Below are positions 29,236-37,060 of a stretch of DNA of 64,000 bases, one piece after another. This stretch comes from Chloroflexi bacterium AL-N1. GTDB taxonomy: Bacteria; Chloroflexota; Chloroflexia; Chloroflexales; Roseiflexaceae. Both the position numbers and the translations under genes were made by a program. The DNA lies in contig WYDT01000007.1 of NCBI GenBank assembly GCA_013122435.1, forward strand, positions 310,001 to 374,000, written 5' to 3'. The notes beneath the pieces are model-generated. The model did no database searches. It was not told the DNA's origin and saw only the letters and a list, made by a program, of their open reading frames with translations. Each line of letters opens with the position of its first letter. Position 1 is the first letter of the stretch.

Positions 29236-31059
29236 TTATTCTGCTGTGGTGACTGCGATCGTTTGCAGCGCATAAAAGCCGGGAACTCCATCAATATCTA
29301 GCGGTGTTACCACATCCTCCGTGATGCCCTGCACATGATGCTGCACCAGGATGCGATCCTGGCTGTACCACAAAAATGTCACTGGTATGTCTGTGTTCAA
29401 TACGTCCTGTGCCTGATCATACAGATCGGCACGCTGGTCGGGATCACTCTCACGATCAGCGGCGGCTACCAGTGCATCAAACTCTTCGCGTGCGTATCCA
29501 ATGATGGATGCTTCATAGCCACCGGTCGCAAATACCTGCGAATAATAGTTTTGCGGATCAGGGTAATCCGGGTTCCATCCCGAAATCGCCAGTTGAGGAA
29601 ATGTTTCAGGATTGGAAATGAGATCAATATATGCCGTTGCCTCCAGCGGATCGAGCTGCACTGTTACATTCAGATGTTCCTGCAACTGACTGGCCAGCCA
29701 CTCATACTGATTTTGGGTGCGTGGGCTGGATGGGAACGGGAACACAATCTCGGGTAATCCTTCTCCATTGGGATATCCTGCCTCGGCCAGGGCAGCCCGT
29801 GCCGCATCCGGGTCGAAGGACCAGCCCGGGTCTTCAACATATCCGGGAATGGATGGGGGAATAAGTGTCGAAGATGGAATGCCAATCCCTCCCAGAATAT
29901 CTGTCACGAAAACGTCCCGATCAATGGATTGGGCAAAGGCCTGCCGCACCAGCACATTGTCAAAGGGTTCCTGCTGGAGATTGAAGGCCAGATAGTTCGA
30001 TGTTTGTGGTGCATCAAGAATGACTTGTGACAACAAGGTTTCATCCTGTTCAACGGCCACCCAATCCTCCCCCAGCACTTCTAATACATCTAACTCGCCA
30101 TTCTGATAGGCTTGAAATGCCACCTGACTATCCTCAATCACCATCATCTCAATCTGCTCCAACTGGAGGGGCCCCAATGGCCAGGATGGGTTAGCGACCC
30201 ACGTCATCCGACCGACATGCCATTCCTGCAACGCAAAGGGGCCATTTCCTACATAGGTCTCTGGGTTCGACCACCAGGTTTCGCCACTCTCAACATCCTG
30301 TTGGCGTACCGGCGCGCCGATCCACAATGCTGCAAGATTGAGAAACCATGGAGTTGGCTGTTCCAGCGTAATTTCCAGGGTGCGATCATCAAGCGCCGCT
30401 ACTCCCAGGGCGTCCTGAAGTGCGTCAAGATCAAGATCATCCAGGTCAGTCGAGTCACGTACGGCACCATCAGCATCCGGGCAACTGGTCACAGCATAGT
30501 CCTGATAGCCAGCAATAACGCCACAGCCAATCGATTGATAGGGTCCAGCTACGGTTGGGTCGGCCAATCGCATCCACCCATACACGAAATCGGCGGCGGT
30601 AAGCGGAGAACCATCCGCATACTGAGCGCCTTCACGCAAGGTAAAGGTATACACCAGTCCATCATCGGATATGTCCACACGTTCGGCAGCACCAGGAACG
30701 GGTTCCATGTCCAGGTTGAAACGCATCAGTGGTTGATAGTTCAACAGAGCAATGGCAATCTCATCTGAATAGGAGGCCTGTTGGGGATCAACTGTGCCTG
30801 GCTCATAGGGCAGGGCTACCCGGAGTACGCCCGGTGTCGCCGCAGATGTTGCCGGCTCCGCCGTAGCCAGCTCAGGGTCAGGCATAGCCGTACCAGGACG
30901 ATTAGTGGTTACCTCTTCCTCATCGGTTGGGGTCGTTGTGATAACCTCACTACCTTCCGGGGGAGCTGGTGCGGTCGTGGCCCCCTCTCCCTGTTGATAG
31001 GCTGTCAGGACCATGATTAGGACCACACACAGCACAGGAATCTTTGATACCTTACGCAT
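29236..31059 (-). CDS. ABC-transporter peptide-binding protein (family 5), lipobox Cys replaced by Tyr
   Basis: 607 residues. The start at 31059 has GAGGGAG upstream. Residues 1-20 are a lipoprotein-style signal, but the lipobox reads LTAY (codon TAT) where a Cys (TGT) is required, so lipidation should fail and the protein may be secreted or loosely membrane-held. A Thr/Pro linker precedes an SBP_bac_5 domain (GTVDPQQASYSDEIAIALLNY, YTFTLREGAQYADGSPLTA). The domain includes the YPNGEGLP and WNPDYPDPQNYY segments of oligopeptide binders such as OppA. No permease or ATPase genes are adjacent. It is first in the operon with the peptidase, peptide precursors and kinase, so binding the mature peptide is a reasonable guess. 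Confidence 0.88.
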   Translation of the reverse strand: MRKVSKIPVLCVVLIMVLTAYQQGEGATTAPAPPEGSEVITTTPTDEEEVTTNRPGTAMPDPELATAEPATSAATPGVLRVALPYEPGTVDPQQASYSDEIAIALLNYQPLMRFNLDMEPVPGAAERVDISDDGLVYTFTLREGAQYADGSPLTAADFVYGWMRLADPTVAGPYQSIGCGVIAGYQDYAVTSCPDADGAVRDSTDLDDLDLDALQDALGVAALDDRTLEITLEQPTPWFLNLAALWIGAPVRQQDVESGETWWSNPETYVGNGPFALQEWHVGRMTWVANPSWPLGPLQLEQIEMMVIEDSQVAFQAYQNGELDVLEVLGEDWVAVEQDETLLSQVILDAPQTSNYLAFNLQQEPFDNVLVRQAFAQSIDRDVFVTDILGGIGIPSSTLIPPSIPGYVEDPGWSFDPDAARAALAEAGYPNGEGLPEIVFPFPSSPRTQNQYEWLASQLQEHLNVTVQLDPLEATAYIDLISNPETFPQLAISGWNPDYPDPQNYYSQVFATGGYEASIIGYAREEFDALVAAADRESDPDQRADLYDQAQDVLNTDIPVTFLWYSQDRILVQHHVQGITEDVVTPLDIDGVPGFYALQTIAVTTAE

Positions 31060-31130
31060 AGCACTCCCTCATTAACCATATGCTTACCAGGATGTGTGCC
31101 AAGTATACCCTATCTCGGGAAGGGGTAAAC

Positions 31131-31175
31131 GTCAGATTTCTGACAGTGTAATGTCAGGCGTGTCAGATTTCTGAC
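31131..31175. promoter_or_regulatory. Tandem palindromic operators 31 bp apart in the divergent promoter region
   Basis: GTCAGATTTCTGAC occurs at 31131-31144 and again at 31162-31175. The centre-to-centre distance is exactly 31 bp, about three helical turns, so two dimers would bind on the same face of the DNA. The pair lies between the start of the peptide-binding protein (31059) and the response regulator (31342). The natural candidate to bind is that LuxR-type regulator, but this is inference. Confidence 0.65.
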
Positions 31176-31262
31176 ATGCTGAGGATGCATATCGCCTGGC
31201 ATTGCGGTGAGGTACCTAGAACGATTGCTTGTCGTATCTATAACCAAAATGTTAAAGAATTG

Positions 31263-31271
31263 TGGTATACT
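31263..31271 (+). promoter_or_regulatory. Candidate extended -10 promoter of the response regulator
   Basis: TGGTATACT (31263-31271) fits an extended -10 element (TGn plus TATACT). No good -35 is visible 17 bases upstream, as expected for this promoter type or for an activated promoter. Transcription would begin near 31278. Confidence 0.45.
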
Positions 31272-31341
31272 ACGACCTACCACAAATCGTCAATAGAACC
31301 AATACACCATTACAGCGCATGAGAAGCGTAGGGAGGTCAGG

Positions 31342-32448
31342 GTGACTCATATTCTGGTGATTGATGATGACCCCATTACCACGATGTTTATTGGGAGTAT
31401 GGTTGATTCAGACTGGACGGTCCTTAGTGCCACCGATGGAGTGTCTGGCTTAGCCATTCTGTGTAAACATCCATCTATCGATCTCGTCATTCTTGATATC
31501 CATATGCCAGGGATGGATGGTTACCGCACCGCCGCCCAGATTCGGCGTATCAGTATGCAAGTCCGCATTGTTCCGTATACCGTGATGGATCCCGTGCGTG
31601 AAGATCCTAATCTCGAGGCCTACATGCAGGAACTGGGATGTGCACCAGTCCTTCGTAAGGGGATGAGCCCGGAGAGTCTGGCACATCAGTTGCATGTAGC
31701 GCTGGCAACACCGCCCCAGGTGCACCAGAGCGCTATCCTTATTCAGCTCCAGCGGGAACTCAGTGAGCGAGAGCGTGAAATTCGCTCCCATCAGCTCTAT
31801 CACCACATTCTGTTGTATACGATCTCTCCGGTTGCACAGCAAGGGATCAAAACGCTGCTGGAGGCAACTGAGAGCGATCTTGCGGTGCAGATCGTTGCAT
31901 CAGCCCAGCAGCTGCAATCCTGCGCCGGGGAGGATTATCCGCATATGTTGGTTACGATGGCCAGTGACTACCACACGATCCTTGAAAGCATTACGCAGGG
32001 ATGCGCGCTGGTGCCCATCATTCTGGCTGATACCGTTCCTGATGCGACGGCGATTGTCACACATCTTGCAATGCAACAGTGTCCTGTCTGTTTTGGAGTT
32101 ATTGTGGCGAATGCGGCGGTGGTCACAAAACTGGCGCAGGCGATTGCGATGGTGCGTGAAGGGACATGCTATATAGACCCGGATAGTCAGCAGACTGACC
32201 CGGATCGTGATCAGGTGATGCGCCAGCAACTTCAGCAATATTTCGGGCTTGAGACGATCAGCACCGACGAACTGACGCTTATCCAGATGCAAATGAACCA
32301 TGCCAGTACGCACGATATTGCCCAACACCTGGGGACCAGCACCAGCAATGTGTATCAGTTGCGCTCACGTTTGGTCAAGCGTGCGGGTGTTCGTCATATG
32401 GCCGATGTGCTGCAACGTCTGACACTGGGAAATAAGTGTGCCTGCTGA
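31342..32448 (+). CDS. Response regulator with LuxR-type helix-turn-helix
   Basis: 368 residues from a GTG start that follows GGGAGGTCAGG. Residues 1-125 are a receiver with DDD at 8-10, phospho-acceptor Asp52 in LVILDIHMPGMDGY and Lys near 110 (VLRKGMSPESL). A middle stretch (about 150-270) resembles a second, degenerate receiver-like fold (LLYTISPVAQQGIKTLLEAT, then YHTILESITQG…) without an acceptor Asp. The last 70 residues form a LuxR-type HTH (STHDIAQHLGTSTSNVYQLRSRLVKRAGV). It is divergent from the peptide operon and shares the palindromic control region, so it is the probable output regulator of the kinase and Hpt relay. Confidence 0.9.
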   Translation: MTHILVIDDDPITTMFIGSMVDSDWTVLSATDGVSGLAILCKHPSIDLVILDIHMPGMDGYRTAAQIRRISMQVRIVPYTVMDPVREDPNLEAYMQELGCAPVLRKGMSPESLAHQLHVALATPPQVHQSAILIQLQRELSEREREIRSHQLYHHILLYTISPVAQQGIKTLLEATESDLAVQIVASAQQLQSCAGEDYPHMLVTMASDYHTILESITQGCALVPIILADTVPDATAIVTHLAMQQCPVCFGVIVANAAVVTKLAQAIAMVREGTCYIDPDSQQTDPDRDQVMRQQLQQYFGLETISTDELTLIQMQMNHASTHDIAQHLGTSTSNVYQLRSRLVKRAGVRHMADVLQRLTLGNKCAC

Positions 32449-32488
32449 GTTCGTGTACAGGCATATACTCTCTAGAGGTGTCTCCTAC

Positions 32489-32755
32489 TCAGGACGACCG
32501 TAACTTGAGGAGACCTGCCAGGGATTTCACCACATCGGGATTACTCGTGTCCAATGACTCGAGGAGTTCTGTGTCATCACACAATTCGGGAAAGAAGTAG
32601 CTGGGAGGAATATGGAAGAAGGTACAGAGGTGTATCATCGTTTCTTTAGTTGGATTCTCTATCTGGCCATTGCGAAGCTTGCCCAGGTAGCTCGAATGCA
32701 AGGCTCCTCCAACTCCTCGTGAAACATCGCGGTCTGTGTACTCACGTCCATCCGG
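32489..32755 (-). pseudogene. N-terminally truncated EspR-like XRE regulator
   Basis: The frame encodes GRPDGREYTDRDVSRGVGGA, then LHSSYLGKLRNGQIENPTKE and HIPPSYFFPEL. This is the helix-turn-helix and downstream segment of EspR-like XRE regulators, which usually begin 25-35 residues earlier. A TTG at 32701 is the first start in frame and falls inside the helix-turn-helix. The missing N-terminus is replaced by the 3' part of a Tn3-type transposase remnant; the junction is near 32756. The C-terminal 25 residues are acidic and end in KLRSS. Confidence 0.7.
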
Positions 32756-34888
32756 ACGCCCGACTGGAGGACACTGGCATATTTGACCAGGTCGTCATAC
32801 TGCTGCTGGATCAATGCCCCGTTGATAGGGCGGATCAGTACGGCTTTGATCTGCAGATAGCGGTCGGTGTGGCTGCTGTCAGGTAGGTACACTTTTTGGC
32901 TGTGGATAGGGCGTAGTCGTGGCAGCAGATCGATGAGGAGCAGGGGGCAGAGGCCAAAGGCGATCTCGCTCTGGCTTTGACTGTCCACATATGGTTGCTC
33001 AACGCTCATGTCGGTATACTGGCGCAGTACGTCCTGGATCATCGCGATGATCTCGGAGGCGGTACAGGTCTGGAGATACGAATAGACATAACTGGCTTTC
33101 TTCTCGACGTTCCAGTAGACAACCACGCCCCGTCCGGGCTTGCGCGGGTGCCACCGGATGTGCAGGTTTTGCTCCCATGCCTGCACTTTTTGCCATCCGA
33201 GGTGCAGGCGGTGGTCGTGGTACCCCAGATGGAAGTCAGGCGCACCGCCAGGGTCGCGTTGACATCTGGGCAATCGCGGCTCACAGGTGATCGGCGGTGA
33301 TGAAGCGCTGCCGCACATACAGCAGGTCTTTGTAGGTTACATCGGCATTGCCAACCGCCATCCGTTTTCAGTCCCGTGTTGGTGCCCAGGCCCTACAGAC
33401 AGAGCAACAGCCGCCTGCACAGGGTGGGACGGTTGAGATGTTCGTGGCTCGTCAGGCTGGTGAAGCTGTTGGTAAAGCCCATGCGGGCATCTACTACGTG
33501 CAGCACATCGAGCAGGCTGATCATACCCCAGCGCTGGAGCATTTACGATTTTCAGCAGTCCCAGGTGCTGCGGTTCCGGCTGCGCTGTCAACGGGCCAGT
33601 TCAATCCAGCCGCCCTGTTTCTCAGTGATGCGTACGTGCGGCTTGGTGGGTAGGCCATCGTTGAGCATCTGCAACGCGGCGGCATGTTCCTGCTGCAGGT
33701 CAGAGATGAAGCTCGTTACATCCAGCGGGAGTTTCAGGGCTTCATAATAGGTTGCCCGCTGGTCAGCAAAGTCCTGCAGCAAGTCCTCCTCCGAATTCCG
33801 GTAGCACTGTGCACCTGCGACCCAGATTTCCTTGCAGTGCAGCCTCTCGCGTAGGGCTTGCAGGACACAGATTTCATAAGGTACACACGGATGCGATCTG
33901 GCCCGCGCTGCCGCGATTCAACCACCACTCCATCGAGCGGAACCGCAGCAGCGGCGGCACCATCCGGCAATAGTGATTGCCGTAGGCACAGCGCAGCATC
34001 CACTGAATGCGCTGCCGCTTGACCAGATTGATGGCACGCAGTTCGGTGACCAGTTCACACAAGGTTGGTTCATTGACCACCGGAAGACCGCATCGCGGAT
34101 GCGTTCATCAGGATGCTCGACCACCGTTTCAGCTAGGGCACGCAAGATGCCCGTCTTGTTGGCAATGCGTTTGATGTCCTGGAGCAAGGTATGCTCGCCC
34201 CGCCGTTCGGGTTGGAACCCGACATGATGGATCATCTGGATCAACAGATCGACCAGGGTATGCATCACCTGCTGCCGCAGGTGGCAAAAGGCTGCCAGTA
34301 GGGTCATCCGCAGCGGTTCCGAGTGGCGGCGCAGTTCGCGCGGTTCTTCCGCCTGCTTCTGCTAGGCATAGGTGTGCAGCAGCGGCATGGGGATGCCTGC
34401 GAAGAGATCGGGCGGCAGCGCCAGTGCACGCAGGTGCTCCCGTTGGGCAACTTCGGCGTAGGTTGTTACCATCTGGACAGGGCTAGCATTGACTTTGAGG
34501 AGTTGGAGGGTGGTGCGCTGGCGGGGATCGTGTGTGGCAAACAGTTGGTCGCACCGCTAGGAGGTCAGGTCGTTGGCATCCTGGACGATGGCTTCACGGA
34601 AGCCCAGGGCCTCGCGGATCTGGGTGCAGTGGGTCTTGATGTTGCGGCCCTGCCAATCATACTGGAGATAGCTACTGGCCGATAGGTGCAGTTAGGCCGT
34701 CAGATGTTCGACGACGGCTAGGGGTCCATCATGGCGGTGCTGAAGAAAGTGCTTGGCATATAGAACTTGTGCAAGACGGTAAACCCCAGGCGGTTGTGCG
34801 GGGCAGGGATGGAGACAATCAACGCATACTCGTGTGGCAGCAGGGTGAAGTGTTCCACGAGGTCATCAAAGTCCCGGTGACGCTGCAT
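32756..34888 (-). mobile_element. Tn3-family transposase remnant with many lesions
   Basis: Fragments in all three minus frames line up in order with a Tn3-type transposase. An N-terminal start at 34888 follows AAGGAATCACC (MQRHRDFDDLVEHFTLLPHE), then LQYDWQGRNIKTH and LVDLLIQMIHHVG…KTGILRALAE. Next come VNEPTLCELVTELRA, ICVLQALRERL-like and DFADQRATYYEALKLPLDV, then the catalytic region with LTAQPEPQHLG and FTNSFTSLTS-type sequence. It ends with LLPRLRPIHSQKVYLPDS and INGALIQQQYDDLVKYASVL. At least three in-frame stops (for example in LTA-stop-LHLSASS and DLTS-stop-RCDQL) and several frameshifts interrupt it. The last 130 or so residues of a normal transposase are missing. Plus-strand frames here are artefacts. 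Confidence 0.85.
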
Positions 34889-35102
34889 GGTGATTCCTTG
34901 TTCTTTTCATTTGTTATATTGCACAATAAGGCATATTATAGAGGAAAGATAGGAATAGTAGCCCGCCCCGATGGGGCAAATACTGCGGGAAAGCGGGGGG
35001 AAATCGCGGAATTATTGGGCAAAAGGAGCGTGGTGGCACGTGCGATGCTACCGCATGCCGTTATGTGCATCGCTTAAATAGGATGGTCGGCTCTGTGCTG
35101 GA

Positions 35103-35468
35103 TTGTTCAGCGCATGGGGACCTGCGGTGCTGTTGGGGCCGATTGGTGTGTCGTTGTTCAAGGTTGCTGTACCACTGCATCGTGCATTTGGTGGCCCGTC
35201 GTTGATGCAGGTGAATCCAGCGTCGGTCGCCTACGATCTGGGTGAGATAGAGGTACTCTATGTCCAGGGCAGCGGTGATCGCTGGGGGAAGCTGGAGGAT
35301 GTGCAGGCGATGGCCGATGCGACGCCACGCACACAGCCGATTGTAGTGGTGCCGAGCACGGAGTGCTATGGCGGTTATCACTATGTCAATGAGCAGATCG
35401 ACACGGTTATCGCGTTTTTTCAGCAGCGCCTGACGTTGGAGCAGATGGTCGATGAAACAACAGGTTGA
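35103..35468 (+). pseudogene. C-terminal fragment of an alpha/beta-hydrolase
   Basis: About 121 residues, beginning abruptly after an upstream stop. The sequence LFSAWGPAVLLGPIG, then GEIEVLYVQGSGDRWGK and STECYGGYHYVNEQID fits the last third of an alpha/beta-hydrolase. The catalytic Asp is in GDRWG and the His in GYHYV. The nucleophile half is absent, so it is inactive. It adjoins the 5' side of the Tn3 remnant, which probably removed the N-terminal part. Confidence 0.6.
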
Positions 35469-35569
35469 TTGACTTTCGATAAGTCGGTGAACATGGTACA
35501 TTCTGTGCTATCATGTACATAAATAGTATTAGAGTAATAAATAGTTGTGAGTAAAGCGGACTTATTATT

Positions 35570-35668
35570 ATGCAAAAAGGGCTGGTTACCAAAATTATCT
35601 GGGGTTTCCTGGCGGCACTGCTCTGTTTGGCTCTAGTGGGTGAGATGGTGTTATTCGCCTTGAACTAG
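35570..35668 (+). CDS. Possible 32-residue single-helix membrane peptide
   Basis: An ATG at 35570 opens MQKGLVTKIIWGFLAALLCL and ends VLFALN. It is a basic N-terminus followed by one transmembrane helix, typical of small membrane peptides. The ribosome-binding site is weak, but a clear terminator follows 40 bases after the stop, which supports a short transcript. Confidence 0.35.
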   Translation: MQKGLVTKIIWGFLAALLCLALVGEMVLFALN

Positions 35669-35707
35669 CTGTTGTTTATCAGCTAACTAAATTACAAGGG
35701 AGTTCAC

Positions 35708-35736
35708 ATCAGCCGTTAACCCAACGGCTGATTTTT
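35708..35736 (+). terminator. Rho-independent terminator
   Basis: ATCAGCCGTT (35708-35717) and AACGGCTGAT (35723-35732) pair perfectly around five bases and run into TTTTT. Confidence 0.85.
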
Positions 35737-36012
35737 GTATGTTCTTTGCTTTTTCTATTTATGTTAAATATATATTATCTGATCTTAATAAATAAATAAC
35801 ATTGCCACTGAATGACGACCTTATTTTGTGTACACGTTTGTGTATATGCCCCCCTTGTATTTCCCCTGATTTTGCTATATGCTGGAATCACCTCGAGGAC
35901 GACAAACATACAGTTAAGCCATGTGGCACGCCCTATGATTCTTCGGTTGAGAAACCTTATGAATGTAGTTTCTCTGTATCTTGTATCAACTTAATCAGGG
36001 GGAACCATAGCT

Positions 36013-36318
36013 ATGTTTATACGCGTTCGTACTCGTTTCACGTTCTTGCTCACGGTGGTGTTTCTTGCCAGCAGTATCTTACCAATAACTACCAATGCCG
36101 CTACTCCTCCTGCACTTTCTTCCGACAAATACGGTGCGTGGATTTGTCCTGAGGTACAAACCGTACCTTTGCCTGATAATTGGAAGGTTTTGGACATAGA
36201 ACTGGAATCTGATTGTGCTGATGGTAAGAAGTACTACATTGCACGGCTAGATGATGATTTCACTTACACTGTGTGTGAGGTTAATGATGGAGTTTTTGAG
36301 GGCTATAAAGTGCTATAA
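36013..36318 (+). CDS. Small secreted protein
   Basis: 101 residues with a Sec signal peptide (FTFLLTVVFLASSILPITTNA) and a GGGGGA-type ribosome-binding site a few bases upstream. The mature part has three cysteines and is acidic (DIELESDCADGKKYYIARLDDD). It is not a family I recognise. Its stop overlaps the next start in TAATG. The following frame lacks a signal peptide, so the two may be one secreted protein split by a frameshift, or two translationally coupled genes. Confidence 0.6.
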   Translation: MFIRVRTRFTFLLTVVFLASSILPITTNAATPPALSSDKYGAWICPEVQTVPLPDNWKVLDIELESDCADGKKYYIARLDDDFTYTVCEVNDGVFEGYKVL

Positions 36319-36929
36319 TGGATGTATATAGAGACAGTAGGGTTTGTGAAGGTAACGATAGTTATAAAATTATATACTATGATCGCCTTCCGCCACAAGA
36401 CCCTGGTAGACCAGGGAATAAGGGTAATGAACCATCCTATCGATGCCGCAATTTCCAAGAGACGTGGACAGAAACGTTTAATGTCCGTCTGAACGGTGGC
36501 TCCGGACGCACTCGACAATTAGACTTCTCAGAAACGTCTGTCAGTATTCGGGTCTGTCATAATGGGAAAAACGCCTATTGGGAAGGCTATGAGACACGCT
36601 TTAGTTTGACTGATAGTGCGTCGAGTCGTGGCTTTCGCCCTCTACGTTCTTATGATGAAGGCTTGATCATACCTGTTAATGGGGGCAAAAATAATGCCTC
36701 CTCTGCCTCAGTGCGTATGGTCTTTCGCCCCTATATTGCTCTTCCCAATGGAGGATTATCATCTGTTGGTGTATCGGCATTCGGGTTTGGTGTCAGTGCA
36801 GGGTTTCGTGATAATGGGGCAGAAGTTCGCTATGGTGAATATGCGATGAATGTTGATACCCAGGGATGCTACTTATATACTGGCGGGGGTAACCGCCAGA
36901 AGAAGTGTCCCTTTGGCAAATATCCCTAA
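36318..36929 (+). CDS. Hypothetical protein coupled to the secreted protein upstream
   Basis: 203 residues starting inside TAATG. It has Cys-containing N-terminal parts (RVCEGNDSYK, SYRCRNFQETW), then beta-strand-rich sequence with Gly/Ser patches (LPNGGLSSVGVSAFGFGVS) and a final QGCYLYTGGGNRQKKCPF. There is no signal peptide of its own, although the composition is that of an extracellular protein. This favours a single original gene of about 300 residues with the frame at 36013. Function unknown. Confidence 0.55.
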   Translation: MDVYRDSRVCEGNDSYKIIYYDRLPPQDPGRPGNKGNEPSYRCRNFQETWTETFNVRLNGGSGRTRQLDFSETSVSIRVCHNGKNAYWEGYETRFSLTDSASSRGFRPLRSYDEGLIIPVNGGKNNASSASVRMVFRPYIALPNGGLSSVGVSAFGFGVSAGFRDNGAEVRYGEYAMNVDTQGCYLYTGGGNRQKKCPFGKYP

Positions 36930-36960
36930 TGAATTCGGTGTGCTAAATATACAATAACGT

Positions 36961-36991
36961 AGCCCACGCACGAATAAATTGTGCGTGGGCT
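36961..36991. terminator. Bidirectional hairpin between convergent genes
   Basis: AGCCCACGCAC (36961-36971) and GTGCGTGGGCT (36981-36991) pair perfectly around nine bases, midway between the stop codons at 36929 and 37061. Confidence 0.7.
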
Positions 36992-37060
36992 GAAGTTACT
37001 GTGTAGAGCAAGCTCAACCACTGGTATTCTACATTGTAACAATGATGCTTTTTTACCTCC

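Noticed and set aside
33348-34685. Several rightward frames across the Tn3 region
   Set aside because: They are antisense to transposase similarity in the correct order; none has a ribosome-binding site or family match.
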